Shown: in pieces, positions 1 to 7,135 of the stretch
Position numbering within the stretch: position 1 is the first letter of the stretch
How the letters are laid out: each line of letters starts with the position of its first letter
Source: an uncultured Thiotrichaceae bacterium
GTDB lineage: Bacteria > Pseudomonadota > Gammaproteobacteria > Thiotrichales > Thiotrichaceae
Assembly (NCBI GenBank): GCA_902727945.1
Contig: CACVAV010000026.1
Span: forward strand, 1-10,524
Reading direction: 5' to 3'
DNA length: 10,524 nucleotides
The notes under the pieces: model-generated
What the model was told of the DNA's origin: nothing
The model's input: only the letters and a program-made list of their open reading frames with translations
Database searches by the model: none
Program-made: the position numbers and the translations under genes

Positions 1-5
1 CAAAT

Positions 6-124
6 TGTCTGGCATCCATAGAGTCATGGAACCACCTGATCCCATCCCGAACTCAGTCGTGAAACGTGGCATCGCCGATGGTAGTGTGGGGCTTCCCCAT
101 GTGAGAGTAGGTCAATGCCAGGCT
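6..124 (+). rRNA. rrf: 5S ribosomal RNA
   Basis: Structural RNA of the large ribosomal subunit. The body carries the highly conserved 5S blocks GGAACCACCTGATCCCAT, CCGAACTCAG, GTGAAACG and CGCCGATGGTAGTGTGG, in the usual order. The two ends pair as helix I: bases 7-14 (GTCTGGCA) pair with 116-123 (TGCCAGGC), with one G-U pair. This fixes the mature ends to within one or two bases. Length is about 118, normal for the family. The upstream 23S gene would lie to the left of the window. The sequence is of gammaproteobacterial type. Confidence 0.96.
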
Positions 125-172
125 TATACAAAGCAGTGTATGAATAAGCGTCATCTTCATATACGTAGTATT

Positions 173-212
173 AAAGCTCTGTTAGTAATTATATACTGAC
201 AGGGCTTTTTTT
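173..212 (+). terminator. Intrinsic terminator of the rRNA operon
   Basis: A long hairpin: bases 174-186 (AAGCTCTGTTAGT) pair with 195-207 (ACTGACAGGGCTT) over 13 positions with two G-U pairs, around an 8-base AT loop. It is followed directly by a run of seven T ending at 212. It lies about 50 bases after the 5S gene and fits the end of the rrn transcript. On the - strand the two wobble pairs become mismatches and the trailing T tract is only TTTAATA, so it would be a weaker stop for the converging T3SS operon. Confidence 0.9.
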
Positions 213-250
213 ATGGCTGAATGATTTATTTTTTTATGATGACGCACGTT

Positions 251-676
251 TTAATCGATAGCGCGCTGTAATTGTCTGTCAGCTTCCTGCTGAATTTTGA
301 CTATTTCTTTGGTTTTCTCATTTTTAAGTGCCAGTGCAACAGCTACTTGTTGAACCTGCACATGCTTTTCCTTAACAGTTTCAAAATTTTTCTGAGAATC
401 AATAATAACCAGTTTTAACTGTTCTTCTTCCTGAGCCAGTGTCTCCAGCCTCGCACGGTAATCAAGCATACTTTGTGGTGTACAGGGCTGATTCTGAAGT
501 CCTTTGAACAGCTCTTCCTGATGGCTTAAACGCCACTGTTGAAAATTAAGTAGGTTTTGCTTACATAATTCGACCTGCTGAACAGCAGTTTGTACGAGTG
601 CTCTACTTTCAAGGACGGCTTTTTGTTGCTTTTCTGCTCGGCGTTCACGAATTTCTTGTAATTTATCAAGGCTCAT
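251..676 (-). CDS. sctO: T3SS stalk protein SctO (YscO/FliJ-like)
   Basis: Probable central stalk of the T3SS ATPase. In the family, SctO/FliJ forms a two-helix antiparallel coiled coil that inserts into the SctN hexamer and links it to the SctV ring. The 141-residue product is almost wholly charged and helical: Lys/Glu/Gln-rich stretches at about 1-60 and 80-141, with a turn near residues 63-70 (Asn-Gln-Pro-Cys-Thr-Pro). There are no membrane segments. Length and position right after the ATPase gene match SctO; primary sequence is poorly conserved in this family, so the call leans on shape and context. The ATG overlaps the sctN stop by one base (TAATG), with an AGGT ribosome-binding site about 8 bases upstream. 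It is the last gene of the operon. Confidence 0.82.
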   Translation of the reverse strand: MSLDKLQEIRERRAEKQQKAVLESRALVQTAVQQVELCKQNLLNFQQWRLSHQEELFKGLQNQPCTPQSMLDYRARLETLAQEEEQLKLVIIDSQKNFETVKEKHVQVQQVAVALALKNEKTKEIVKIQQEADRQLQRAID

Positions 677-2004
677 TATTTAATACCTGCCAGATTGTTA
701 AGCCAGACAACAGTTTCTTCATAGCTAGTATGTTCATCGGGTCGTTGCTTCAGAAAAGCACGAATTAAATCAATCTTATCTAATGCTTCGTCTGCTTCAG
801 GGTCTGCACCCCGCTGGTATTCACCGACCCTAACCAGAAATTCAATGTCTTTGTGTTTGGATAGCAATTTACGGATATGTGCACCAGCCTCCCGTTGCAT
901 GGGCGAAACCAGCTTGTTCATTAAGCGGCTCAGACTGTCCAGTATATCGATAGCCGGATAATGATTACCCGATGCCAAATCACGGGACAATACAATATGT
1001 CCATCCAGTAATGAACGTACTTCATCCCCAACGGGGTCAGACATATCATCACCTTCAATCAGCACTGTGTAAAAAGCAGTAATAGATCCTGTGACTGCGC
1101 AGCCTGCACGTTCGACCAGTTTGGGTAACTCTGAAAAAACAGAGGGTGGATAGCCTCGTCGTGCGGGTGCTTCACCGGCAGCCAGGCCAATCTCACGCTG
1201 AGCGCGTGCAAATCGGGTGAGTGAGTCCATTAGCAGCAGAACCTTTTTACCCTGATCACGAAAGTACTCAGCGACGGCGGTAGCAACGTAAGCCGCTTTA
1301 AGCCGTTCAATCGGAGGACGGTCTGATGTAGCGATGATCAACACAGTTTTCGCCATACCTTCCGGGCCTAGCGACTCTTCCATAAACTCTCTTACTTCAC
1401 GCCCACGCTCACCAATGAGTGCAACTACATAAACATCAGCATCAGCATGTGCGATTAACATGCTAAGCAAGGAGCTTTTTCCAACGCCCGCACCAGCAAA
1501 AATACCAATACGCTGCCCGACACCACAAGTTACCAAGCCATCTAATGAGCGGATGCCCAAAGACAGTGGTTCTTGCACCATTTCTCGTGTGAGCGGATCA
1601 GGTGCCCTGTTCATCAGCGGATAGTGATCCTGAATGACAATACGCTGCTTATTGCCTTTGCTTTGGATGCGGCCCACACCATCAAGAACACAACCCTTGA
1701 GGTCTTCGCCGACACCAACACGAAGCATTTCGCCGCTTGCCGTTACCCGTGTGTGAATAGAAACACCCTGCATGTCACCAATAGGCGCCAATAGTGCTAT
1801 ATCCTGTTCAAAGCCAATCACTTCTGCAGGTATCGAGCTTCCACCCCCTGTACTTTCAAGAATGCACAATTCACCAAGCTTGACCTTAGGAATAATCGCC
1901 CGTACGACTGTACCGGTTACCTGAACGATACGTCCGTGTAACTGCAATGTTTGGCAGCTTTTTAAAGCAGTCTGCATGCCAGCTGGTATATGTTTAAGAG
2001 ACAT
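676..2004 (-). CDS. sctN: T3SS ATPase SctN
   Basis: Hexameric ATPase at the cytoplasmic base of the T3SS; it strips chaperones from and unfolds export substrates, and is related to F1-ATPase beta and flagellar FliI. The 442-residue product has an N-terminal beta-barrel (about 20-95) and a RecA-like core. Walker A is G-A-G-V-G-K-S at 171-177, the conserved G-E-R-G-R-E-V follows at 198-204 (probable catalytic Glu199), and the Walker B strand VLLLMDS at 255-261 leads into the family signature with ARRGYPPSVFSELPKL at 281-296. The C-terminal helical domain is complete. All key residues are present, so it should be active. It starts 6 bases after the sctV stop. The stator gene sctL, usually nearby in T3SS loci, is not in the operon. 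Confidence 0.96.
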   Translation of the reverse strand: MSLKHIPAGMQTALKSCQTLQLHGRIVQVTGTVVRAIIPKVKLGELCILESTGGGSSIPAEVIGFEQDIALLAPIGDMQGVSIHTRVTASGEMLRVGVGEDLKGCVLDGVGRIQSKGNKQRIVIQDHYPLMNRAPDPLTREMVQEPLSLGIRSLDGLVTCGVGQRIGIFAGAGVGKSSLLSMLIAHADADVYVVALIGERGREVREFMEESLGPEGMAKTVLIIATSDRPPIERLKAAYVATAVAEYFRDQGKKVLLLMDSLTRFARAQREIGLAAGEAPARRGYPPSVFSELPKLVERAGCAVTGSITAFYTVLIEGDDMSDPVGDEVRSLLDGHIVLSRDLASGNHYPAIDILDSLSRLMNKLVSPMQREAGAHIRKLLSKHKDIEFLVRVGEYQRGADPEADEALDKIDLIRAFLKQRPDEHTSYEETVVWLNNLAGIK

Positions 2005-2010
2005 GCAGTC

Positions 2011-4083
2011 TTATTCCGTTTGGTTTAACAGGCGTATTTCGCCAATGGGTTGAACAGATACATTGGCTGTTAATTCCGGCAATGACAAGACCGGTATTTC
2101 CGGAAATTCTGTTACAAGGTGCTTACGCAAGTGGCGTCGCAAATCAAGACTGGTTAAGACCACAGGGCGAGGTTCTCCCGCTGGCGTATTGCCATGTTGT
2201 TCTTCCAGCCCCCGCAATATTTGTGAGAATAACTGACTGGTTTCTGGTGTGAGTGAGAGATGAACACCCGCCGGTGTTTGACGTACGCTACCCTGAATTA
2301 GCTTTTCACTGGCAGGATCAAGCATATAAACCGGTAATCTACCGGTGCCATTGGTTAGGGTATAAGATAGCTGACGTTTCATGCCTATACGCACCAGTTC
2401 AGTCAGTGCAGCATTATCTTTTTCAGCTTCACCGTGTTCAACAAGCGTACCCAGTATCTGACGCATATCCCGGATAGATACACTTTCGCCTAATAAACGT
2501 TTCATAATATCTACGATACGTGTATTGGGCACTGCGCGTTGTGCCTCCTGGATCAGAGTGGCATAACCGGCTATTTCCAGTTTGCTCAGTAAAGAATGAA
2601 CTTCCTGAATCCCTATAAATTCATCGGCATGGCGGCGTAAAAGATAAGCCACATGACGGGTCAGGATTTCTGTCGGGCTTAGTGTCTGGGCATCAGCTCC
2701 GCGAATTAAGGCGGGAGGCATACCGCTGTGGTCATAAGGTTGGTCACTCGTTTGCTGGTTTACCAACGGTTGTAATATGCCCAGTTTACCCTTTCCGACA
2801 GGAATACCATGAACGGATACCTGATAAGTATCCTCTGCCTGTTGTGCGGATAAACTGACGCTGATTCCGTCAATCGGAACCCCCAGATCTTTTAACAGGC
2901 TTTGGCGTATAGCAGAGAAACTGGTGTTGATGTCCGGTAGGGATAACGTTTCCCGGTTAGCTTCCGGTAATTCGACATAAACTGAGGCCAATGGTTGTAT
3001 TGTTGTGCCAGGTTTATTATCAAGCATTGGGTTTCCACCACTTCCGCTTGCTTTATCGCTCTGGCCGATGACAGTAATCTCTTCAGTGTCTGCAAACGCC
3101 AGCTGGGTTCTTTTACGGTTTAACAGGAAGCCGGTTAAACCCAATACGCCGCCGAGAAAGAAAAACACAATAGTAGGGAAGCCGGGGATTAATCCCATCA
3201 GTGAAACGACCACACCCGCAATCATTAGTGCATTGGGCTGATCAGTTAGCTGGTTGCCAATATCTTCACCCAGATTGGTTTCTTCATCAACGGTGACGCG
3301 GGAAACAATGATACCTGCCGTAATCGAAACAAACAGTGCAGGTATCTGTGAAACCAGGCCATCACCAATGGTTAGAATCGAGTAAAGCTCCATGGCATCA
3401 CCAATTTCCATGCCGCGCTGGAATGCGCCGATTGAAATGCCACCGATAACATTGACGATAATGATGATTAGTCCCGCAATAGCATCACCTTTAACGAATT
3501 TCATCGCACCATCCATCGAACCAAATAGCTGACTTTCTTTTTCCAGCGTAGTACGGCGACTTTTTGCCTCGACCATACTGATAACACCTGCCCGCATATC
3601 GCTATCAATACTCATTTGTTTGCCGGGCATAGCGTCCAGTGAGAAGCGTGCGCTGACTTCTGCAATACGTTCAGAGCCTTTGGTAATGACGACAAACTGC
3701 ACAATAGTGATGATCAGGAAGATGACCAAACCGACAACCATGTTACCTGCGACCACAAACTCACCAAAAGTCAGGATAATGTCACCTGCATCAGCCTCGG
3801 TCAGAATCAAACGCGTCGTTGAGATACTGAGTGCAAGCCGGAATAAAGTACTGAGCAACAATACCGAAGGGAATGAGGAAAAAGCCAGTGGTGAAGGCAG
3901 GTAGACCGCCAGCATCAACAGAATAATAGCCAGCCCCATGTTCATAGCGATTAACACATCAATCAGCAAAGTCGGTAATGGCAGGATCATCATGAATATG
4001 ATCATGACCAACAATACAGCTACTGCTACATCACTACGCAGCAAGATTTTAGCCAGTATATTGGGTTGTTTTTTTGAAGCCAT
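2011..4083 (-). CDS. sctV: T3SS export gate protein SctV (FlhA/LcrD family)
   Basis: Major export-gate component; nine copies form a membrane rotor whose cytoplasmic ring selects chaperone-substrate complexes. The 690-residue product, a normal length, has about eight hydrophobic segments in residues 17-325 and a soluble C-terminal domain from about 360. The FHIPEP family signature is present: a conserved FRLALSISTTRLIL at 81-94 and a charged cytoplasmic loop with KGSERIAEVSARFSLDAMPG at 135-154. The C-terminal part has the usual subdomains, including a helix-rich stretch near LTRHVAYLLRRHADEFIG. The gene lies 2 bases after the STAS gene stop, with AGGA 6 bases before the ATG. Its place downstream of the sctQRSTU block and upstream of sctN differs from the Yersinia-type order. 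Confidence 0.97.
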   Translation of the reverse strand: MASKKQPNILAKILLRSDVAVAVLLVMIIFMMILPLPTLLIDVLIAMNMGLAIILLMLAVYLPSPLAFSSFPSVLLLSTLFRLALSISTTRLILTEADAGDIILTFGEFVVAGNMVVGLVIFLIITIVQFVVITKGSERIAEVSARFSLDAMPGKQMSIDSDMRAGVISMVEAKSRRTTLEKESQLFGSMDGAMKFVKGDAIAGLIIIIVNVIGGISIGAFQRGMEIGDAMELYSILTIGDGLVSQIPALFVSITAGIIVSRVTVDEETNLGEDIGNQLTDQPNALMIAGVVVSLMGLIPGFPTIVFFFLGGVLGLTGFLLNRKRTQLAFADTEEITVIGQSDKASGSGGNPMLDNKPGTTIQPLASVYVELPEANRETLSLPDINTSFSAIRQSLLKDLGVPIDGISVSLSAQQAEDTYQVSVHGIPVGKGKLGILQPLVNQQTSDQPYDHSGMPPALIRGADAQTLSPTEILTRHVAYLLRRHADEFIGIQEVHSLLSKLEIAGYATLIQEAQRAVPNTRIVDIMKRLLGESVSIRDMRQILGTLVEHGEAEKDNAALTELVRIGMKRQLSYTLTNGTGRLPVYMLDPASEKLIQGSVRQTPAGVHLSLTPETSQLFSQILRGLEEQHGNTPAGEPRPVVLTSLDLRRHLRKHLVTEFPEIPVLSLPELTANVSVQPIGEIRLLNQTE

Positions 4084-4085
4084 AA

Positions 4086-4409
4086 TTATTCCTGGGCCGA
4101 CTGTGTTGGATTGTCGGGATGCTCTGAAATGTCTACATAACGCGCTGTACCGGATAGCTGCAACATGCTCAGTACCTGCGGGTTAGCACCTTGTATTTTT
4201 AGTTTTTGTTTATGCGTTGTGTAAAAATTGAAAATAGCCAACGAACCTAAGGTAGAAATAAAAGGCACCTGTTCCAGATCCAATATAGCCGGAGGTGTGG
4301 TTTTTTCGATAGTGCTGATCAGATTAGAGGCCAGTTCATTGTCAATCACGCCTTTTAACGTAATGAGTGTTGATCCATCCTGCTGATTAATATTGATGCT
4401 ATTCTCCAT
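4086..4409 (-). CDS. Single-domain STAS protein within the T3SS operon
   Basis: A 107-residue soluble protein with the STAS fold pattern: an N-terminal beta hairpin (ITLKGVIDNELAS), a helix, the central strand AILDLEQVPFIS at 41-52, a helix, then the strand LKIQGANPQV and a final helix. STAS proteins act as anti-sigma-factor antagonists or as partners of larger complexes such as MlaB. At the usual D-S-[ST]-G phosphosite this protein reads S-T-L-G (52-55), so Thr53 takes the phosphoacceptor position, as Thr does in MlaB, while the preceding Asp is lost. Bordetella BtrV is a known STAS protein that controls T3SS activity by partner switching, but no kinase or phosphatase partner gene lies here. 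The ATG at 4409 is preferred, with GGGTG about 8 bases upstream; a GTG at 4418 is possible. The start overlaps the upstream gene by 11 bases. Confidence 0.82.
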   Translation of the reverse strand: MENSININQQDGSTLITLKGVIDNELASNLISTIEKTTPPAILDLEQVPFISTLGSLAIFNFYTTHKQKLKIQGANPQVLSMLQLSGTARYVDISEHPDNPTQSAQE

Positions 4410-4977
4410 TATCAGCACCCTGGCTCAGTACTTTTTGTTCGGAAAGTGTCACATAGAGTGTTTTAGCATCAAGTGTAATTATTGTAACGGTGCTACCGGT
4501 AGGGCAATCCGGGCCTGAGATCATCCATTCCTGGTTTTCCAGCGTTGTTTGACCCTTTCCGTTAGCTATTGGCTGCGTCAGGGTAATGTTTGAACCCACC
4601 AGGTGTTGATGTTCAGAGTGGCCAAATAAAGCATTCAATGTATTAGGCAATTCAAAAAATGCGGGAGCCAACAGCATTAGAATGAAGACCAGCGGAATTT
4701 GCCACAAGCTGAAGGCTTCAGGACTCAGAAACATGAACAGGCCTGTAATGCCTGCTCCTATACCCAGCCATTTTGGCCACTTTTCAGCCAGACGACGTTT
4801 GTAGCGGGAAAGAATACTGTCTGAGCGTTTGGCCTCCTGTCCTTTTCTGAACAGAAAATAATGCATCCGGGCTTTTAACTCACCGGAACGAACACGCTCA
4901 ACCAAGTCAGCAAATACGCGATTGCCACTATCCTGAGTATTTTGTGCCGGTTTTTTTGGCTGACTGGACTCTGTCAT
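4399..4977 (-). CDS. NfeD-like two-helix membrane protein in the T3SS operon
   Basis: A 192-residue protein with no recognised T3SS role. Residues 1-68 are hydrophilic and rich in Lys/Arg; two hydrophobic segments follow at about 70-84 and 91-108, then a soluble tail. Residues 127-180 follow the NfeD C-terminal OB-fold pattern: a Gly-rich opening with Gly140 and Gly142, a central W-M-I-S-G (151-155), C-P-T-G-S-T-V-T at 158-165, and a closing L-Y-V-T strand. NfeD-type proteins often pair with SPFH/flotillin proteins; none is encoded here. I chose the ATG at 4977 because AGGTGA lies 10 bases upstream. An in-frame ATG at 5046 overlaps the sctU stop as ATGA and would add 23 residues, but that stretch is heavy in ATA, CTA and AGA codons, unlike its neighbours. 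The function is unknown. Confidence 0.75.
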   Translation of the reverse strand: MTESSQPKKPAQNTQDSGNRVFADLVERVRSGELKARMHYFLFRKGQEAKRSDSILSRYKRRLAEKWPKWLGIGAGITGLFMFLSPEAFSLWQIPLVFILMLLAPAFFELPNTLNALFGHSEHQHLVGSNITLTQPIANGKGQTTLENQEWMISGPDCPTGSTVTIITLDAKTLYVTLSEQKVLSQGADNGE

Positions 4978-4987
4978 GTTATTTCTG

Positions 4988-4993
4988 TCACCT
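4988..4993 (-). promoter_or_regulatory. Ribosome-binding site deciding the NfeD-like start
   Basis: AGGTGA on the - strand, 10 bases before the ATG at 4977. The alternative start at 5046 has no purine-rich site ahead of it and would rely only on coupling through its ATGA overlap with the sctU stop. Confidence 0.5.
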
Positions 4994-5042
4994 ATTTTTT
5001 CTGTTATTAGTATGGTCGCAGCAGCGTATCCATAGGGTATTA

Positions 5043-6086
5043 TCATCCATTGGTCTTACGCATAGCATTAGCTACCCGATCAATGGTTGTTGCGGGAATA
5101 AATTGGTCGATTTTCCCCTCCTCCAGCAGATCTTCTGCCAGGCCCCGGTCAGTGAAGACCGGTACGTCCTCCACCTGAGCAATTTCTACCATTTTCCGTG
5201 CCATTCCTGCTTTACCGATAGCAACAACAACGGGCAATGGGGTCTCACCCTGTTCATAGTGCAGTGCAATAGCAATACCAATATCAACGATTACCAGACG
5301 GGCGGTTTTCAGACGGGTACGGACATCATTTTCATTCATTTCTCTGCGAATATTACTTCTTTCACCTTTAATATTCGGATCACCAAACATGTCTTTCATT
5401 TCACGTTTGACCTCTTCTTTAGTCATTTTCTGGTCTTTCGCAAACTGAGTTTTCTGGAAAGCAAGGTCTAAAACAGCCATCACCATCATCAGTGGCAGAA
5501 CAATCATCAGTAACGTCATGAATAAATCACTAACGATTTCAACCTGACAAAGAACGTCACACTGTTTTATGTCATGAATTAATTCACTGATTCCGGAGCG
5601 GATAACATAGATAAGTGCGAGGGCGATGAGTATTGTTTTTACCAGTGAAAAAACGGTATCAATTAATTGTTTGATCGAGAATATTTTTTTAAATCCGGAG
5701 GTGAAGCTAATTTTTTCCAGTTTCGGCATGACCGGATCAAAAGCGAAAATAAAACCAAACTGGAGAATATTACTTAACAACGCTGTCACTGTAAGCATTG
5801 TAATGAAAGGTAATAAAATGGCACCCACCACCAGTTTTACCATAATGTCACTGGTGGCGCCCACTGCTTGTGGAAAGGGCAAAACCTGAAGGCTGGGGAT
5901 GAGAATAAACAGCTCAACGAGTTTTTCCAGTAACCAACTTCCTGCCAACCAGAAGTAGAGTGCACCTACCAACATGATAAATGCGGGAGGTATATCTTTA
6001 CTGCTGGATACCTGCCCCTTTTTTTTTGCATCCCGCAGTTTTTTGGGGGTAGCCTCTTCGCTTTTTTCGCCGCTACTTTCAGCCAT
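5043..6086 (-). CDS. sctU: T3SS export switch protein SctU, lacking the NPTH motif
   Basis: Inner-membrane export-apparatus protein of the SctU/FlhB family, 347 residues, normal length. The N-terminus has the typical EKSEEATPKKLRDAKKKGQV (7-26), followed by four hydrophobic segments within about 33-210. The cytoplasmic linker is typical: QKTQFAKDQKMTKEEVKRE, then G-D-P-N-I-K at 235-240. In the family the next landmark is N-P-T-H, where the protein cleaves itself between Asn and Pro. Here the aligned residues are V-D-I-G (267-270), between TARLVI and IAIALHYEQGETPLP. The C-terminal domain otherwise continues normally to the end. No frameshift or stop is present and the flanking residues stay conserved, so this looks like real divergence rather than damage. 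Self-cleavage by the known mechanism is not expected. It overlaps the sctT stop by 8 bases. Confidence 0.95.
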   Translation of the reverse strand: MAESSGEKSEEATPKKLRDAKKKGQVSSSKDIPPAFIMLVGALYFWLAGSWLLEKLVELFILIPSLQVLPFPQAVGATSDIMVKLVVGAILLPFITMLTVTALLSNILQFGFIFAFDPVMPKLEKISFTSGFKKIFSIKQLIDTVFSLVKTILIALALIYVIRSGISELIHDIKQCDVLCQVEIVSDLFMTLLMIVLPLMMVMAVLDLAFQKTQFAKDQKMTKEEVKREMKDMFGDPNIKGERSNIRREMNENDVRTRLKTARLVIVDIGIAIALHYEQGETPLPVVVAIGKAGMARKMVEIAQVEDVPVFTDRGLAEDLLEEGKIDQFIPATTIDRVANAMRKTNG

Positions 6087-6867
6087 TAATTAACCCGTCC
6101 AGTATGCTCAGGTTACTGCCAAAACTTATGAAGGTATCACGCAGGTAATAGCCAATAAACGCGATATAAAAGATCAGCATGAAAAAGACCAAACCACTTT
6201 TTATGGGCATGGCAATCAGGAATATATTGAGTTGTGGCAGGTAGCGTCCGACCATGCCTGTACCGAAATCAATGATCAACATCATGCCGAGAAAAGGGCC
6301 GGCCACCAGCACGATGGTGTAAAGCAGTAAATCCAGTTGTTTGAGGAAAAATGTTGCGGAATCTATCGTAAATTCCGGCATGAACTGATGTAAAGGCCAG
6401 GTCTGATAGCTCAGCATGATGGCTTCTATCAGCATCAGAAAACCACCACTGACGAATAATATGACGGTGGCGAGCTGTGCCAGCAAATTACCGAGCGGTG
6501 ATACCATACCTGTGACTGGCGGTGAGAAGAACAAAGCACTCATCGCACCGCGTTGAAGATCCATCAGAAAGCCCGCACCCCGCATTGCCCAGAACGGGAT
6601 ACTCATTGCATAGCCCATAACAAGGCCAAGCATGCCTTCTTTAAATACAATAAACAGTAAGTCAACGGTCTCAAGCTGTGCAGTTGCCAGTTGGCTATGA
6701 GTCAATGGCAAAATAGTCAGCGACAAAATAACCATAATGCCGTTACGTATCAACGCAGGGAATATTGGCTGTGCAAACATAGGCATGATTGAGAAGATCA
6801 CCAGAATTCTGGGTGCTGTCAGAATGAGCGCCAAAAACCATGACTGTAATCCGCTAATCTCACCCAT
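6079..6867 (-). CDS. sctT: T3SS export apparatus protein SctT (FliR/YscT family)
   Basis: Inner-membrane export-gate protein that joins SctR and SctS in the helical pore complex (SctR5-SctS4-SctT1 in studied systems). The 262-residue product has about six strongly hydrophobic segments. Family features include an N-terminal LTAPRILVIFSIMPMF segment with the conserved R, an F-P-A-L-I-R-N motif near residues 32-38, a loop with RGAGFLMDLQRG, and a C-terminal IAMPIKSGLVFFML segment. It begins 4 bases after the sctS stop with AGGTG 7 bases upstream, and its end overlaps the sctU start, which suggests coupled translation. Confidence 0.95.
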   Translation of the reverse strand: MGEISGLQSWFLALILTAPRILVIFSIMPMFAQPIFPALIRNGIMVILSLTILPLTHSQLATAQLETVDLLFIVFKEGMLGLVMGYAMSIPFWAMRGAGFLMDLQRGAMSALFFSPPVTGMVSPLGNLLAQLATVILFVSGGFLMLIEAIMLSYQTWPLHQFMPEFTIDSATFFLKQLDLLLYTIVLVAGPFLGMMLIIDFGTGMVGRYLPQLNIFLIAMPIKSGLVFFMLIFYIAFIGYYLRDTFISFGSNLSILDGLING

Positions 6868-6871
6868 TTCG

Positions 6872-7135
6872 CTACACCTGCGGGATCATATCGAAGATCT
6901 GTATAGTGAATGCATACAGCTCCGGCCCCAGCCAGCGTAAAGTGGCCGCTAATGCGATCATCACGGCGACCAGCTTAAATCCATGCGGTAGCGTTTGTTC
7001 CTGAATCGATGTCAGCGCCTGAAACAGGCCAATCAGCAAACCAACAAAGGTGGCGGCTGCAATAGCGGGTAAGGACAGGAAAAGTACCAGCTGCATGGCT
7101 TGTGCGGTGAAGTGAAGCAGACTATTTTCGTTCAT
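6872..7135 (-). CDS. sctS: T3SS export apparatus protein SctS (FliQ/YscS family)
   Basis: Small inner-membrane helical hairpin of the export pore, 87 residues, the standard length. Two hydrophobic segments, at about 13-37 and 50-72, are joined by the conserved polar stretch FQALTSIQEQTLPHGFK, which includes the Q-x-x-T-x-I-Q-E-Q-T-L motif of the FliQ/SctS family. The ATG overlaps the sctR stop as ATGA, indicating translational coupling. Confidence 0.96.
   Translation of the reverse strand: MNENSLLHFTAQAMQLVLFLSLPAIAAATFVGLLIGLFQALTSIQEQTLPHGFKLVAVMIALAATLRWLGPELYAFTIQIFDMIPQV

Noticed and set aside
122..149. Imperfect hairpin just after the 5S gene (GCTTA...TAAGC)
   Set aside because: It has bulges, uses mature 5S end bases and has no T tract; probably only trailer sequence removed in processing.
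5..199. 64-residue + strand ORF
   Set aside because: It covers the 5S rRNA gene and the terminator arm; the sequence is explained by RNA conservation.
3620..3904. 94-residue + strand ORF
   Set aside because: Antisense to the most conserved membrane part of sctV; no family resemblance.
4944..5471. 175-residue + strand ORF
   Set aside because: Antisense to the sctU C-terminus and the NfeD-like gene; composition (Phe, Ser, His, Cys-rich) is that of an antisense shadow and there is no ribosome-binding site.
5043..6086. sctU as a pseudogene because of the missing NPTH
   Set aside because: The frame is intact, length is normal, all other family landmarks are present and junctions with neighbours are preserved.
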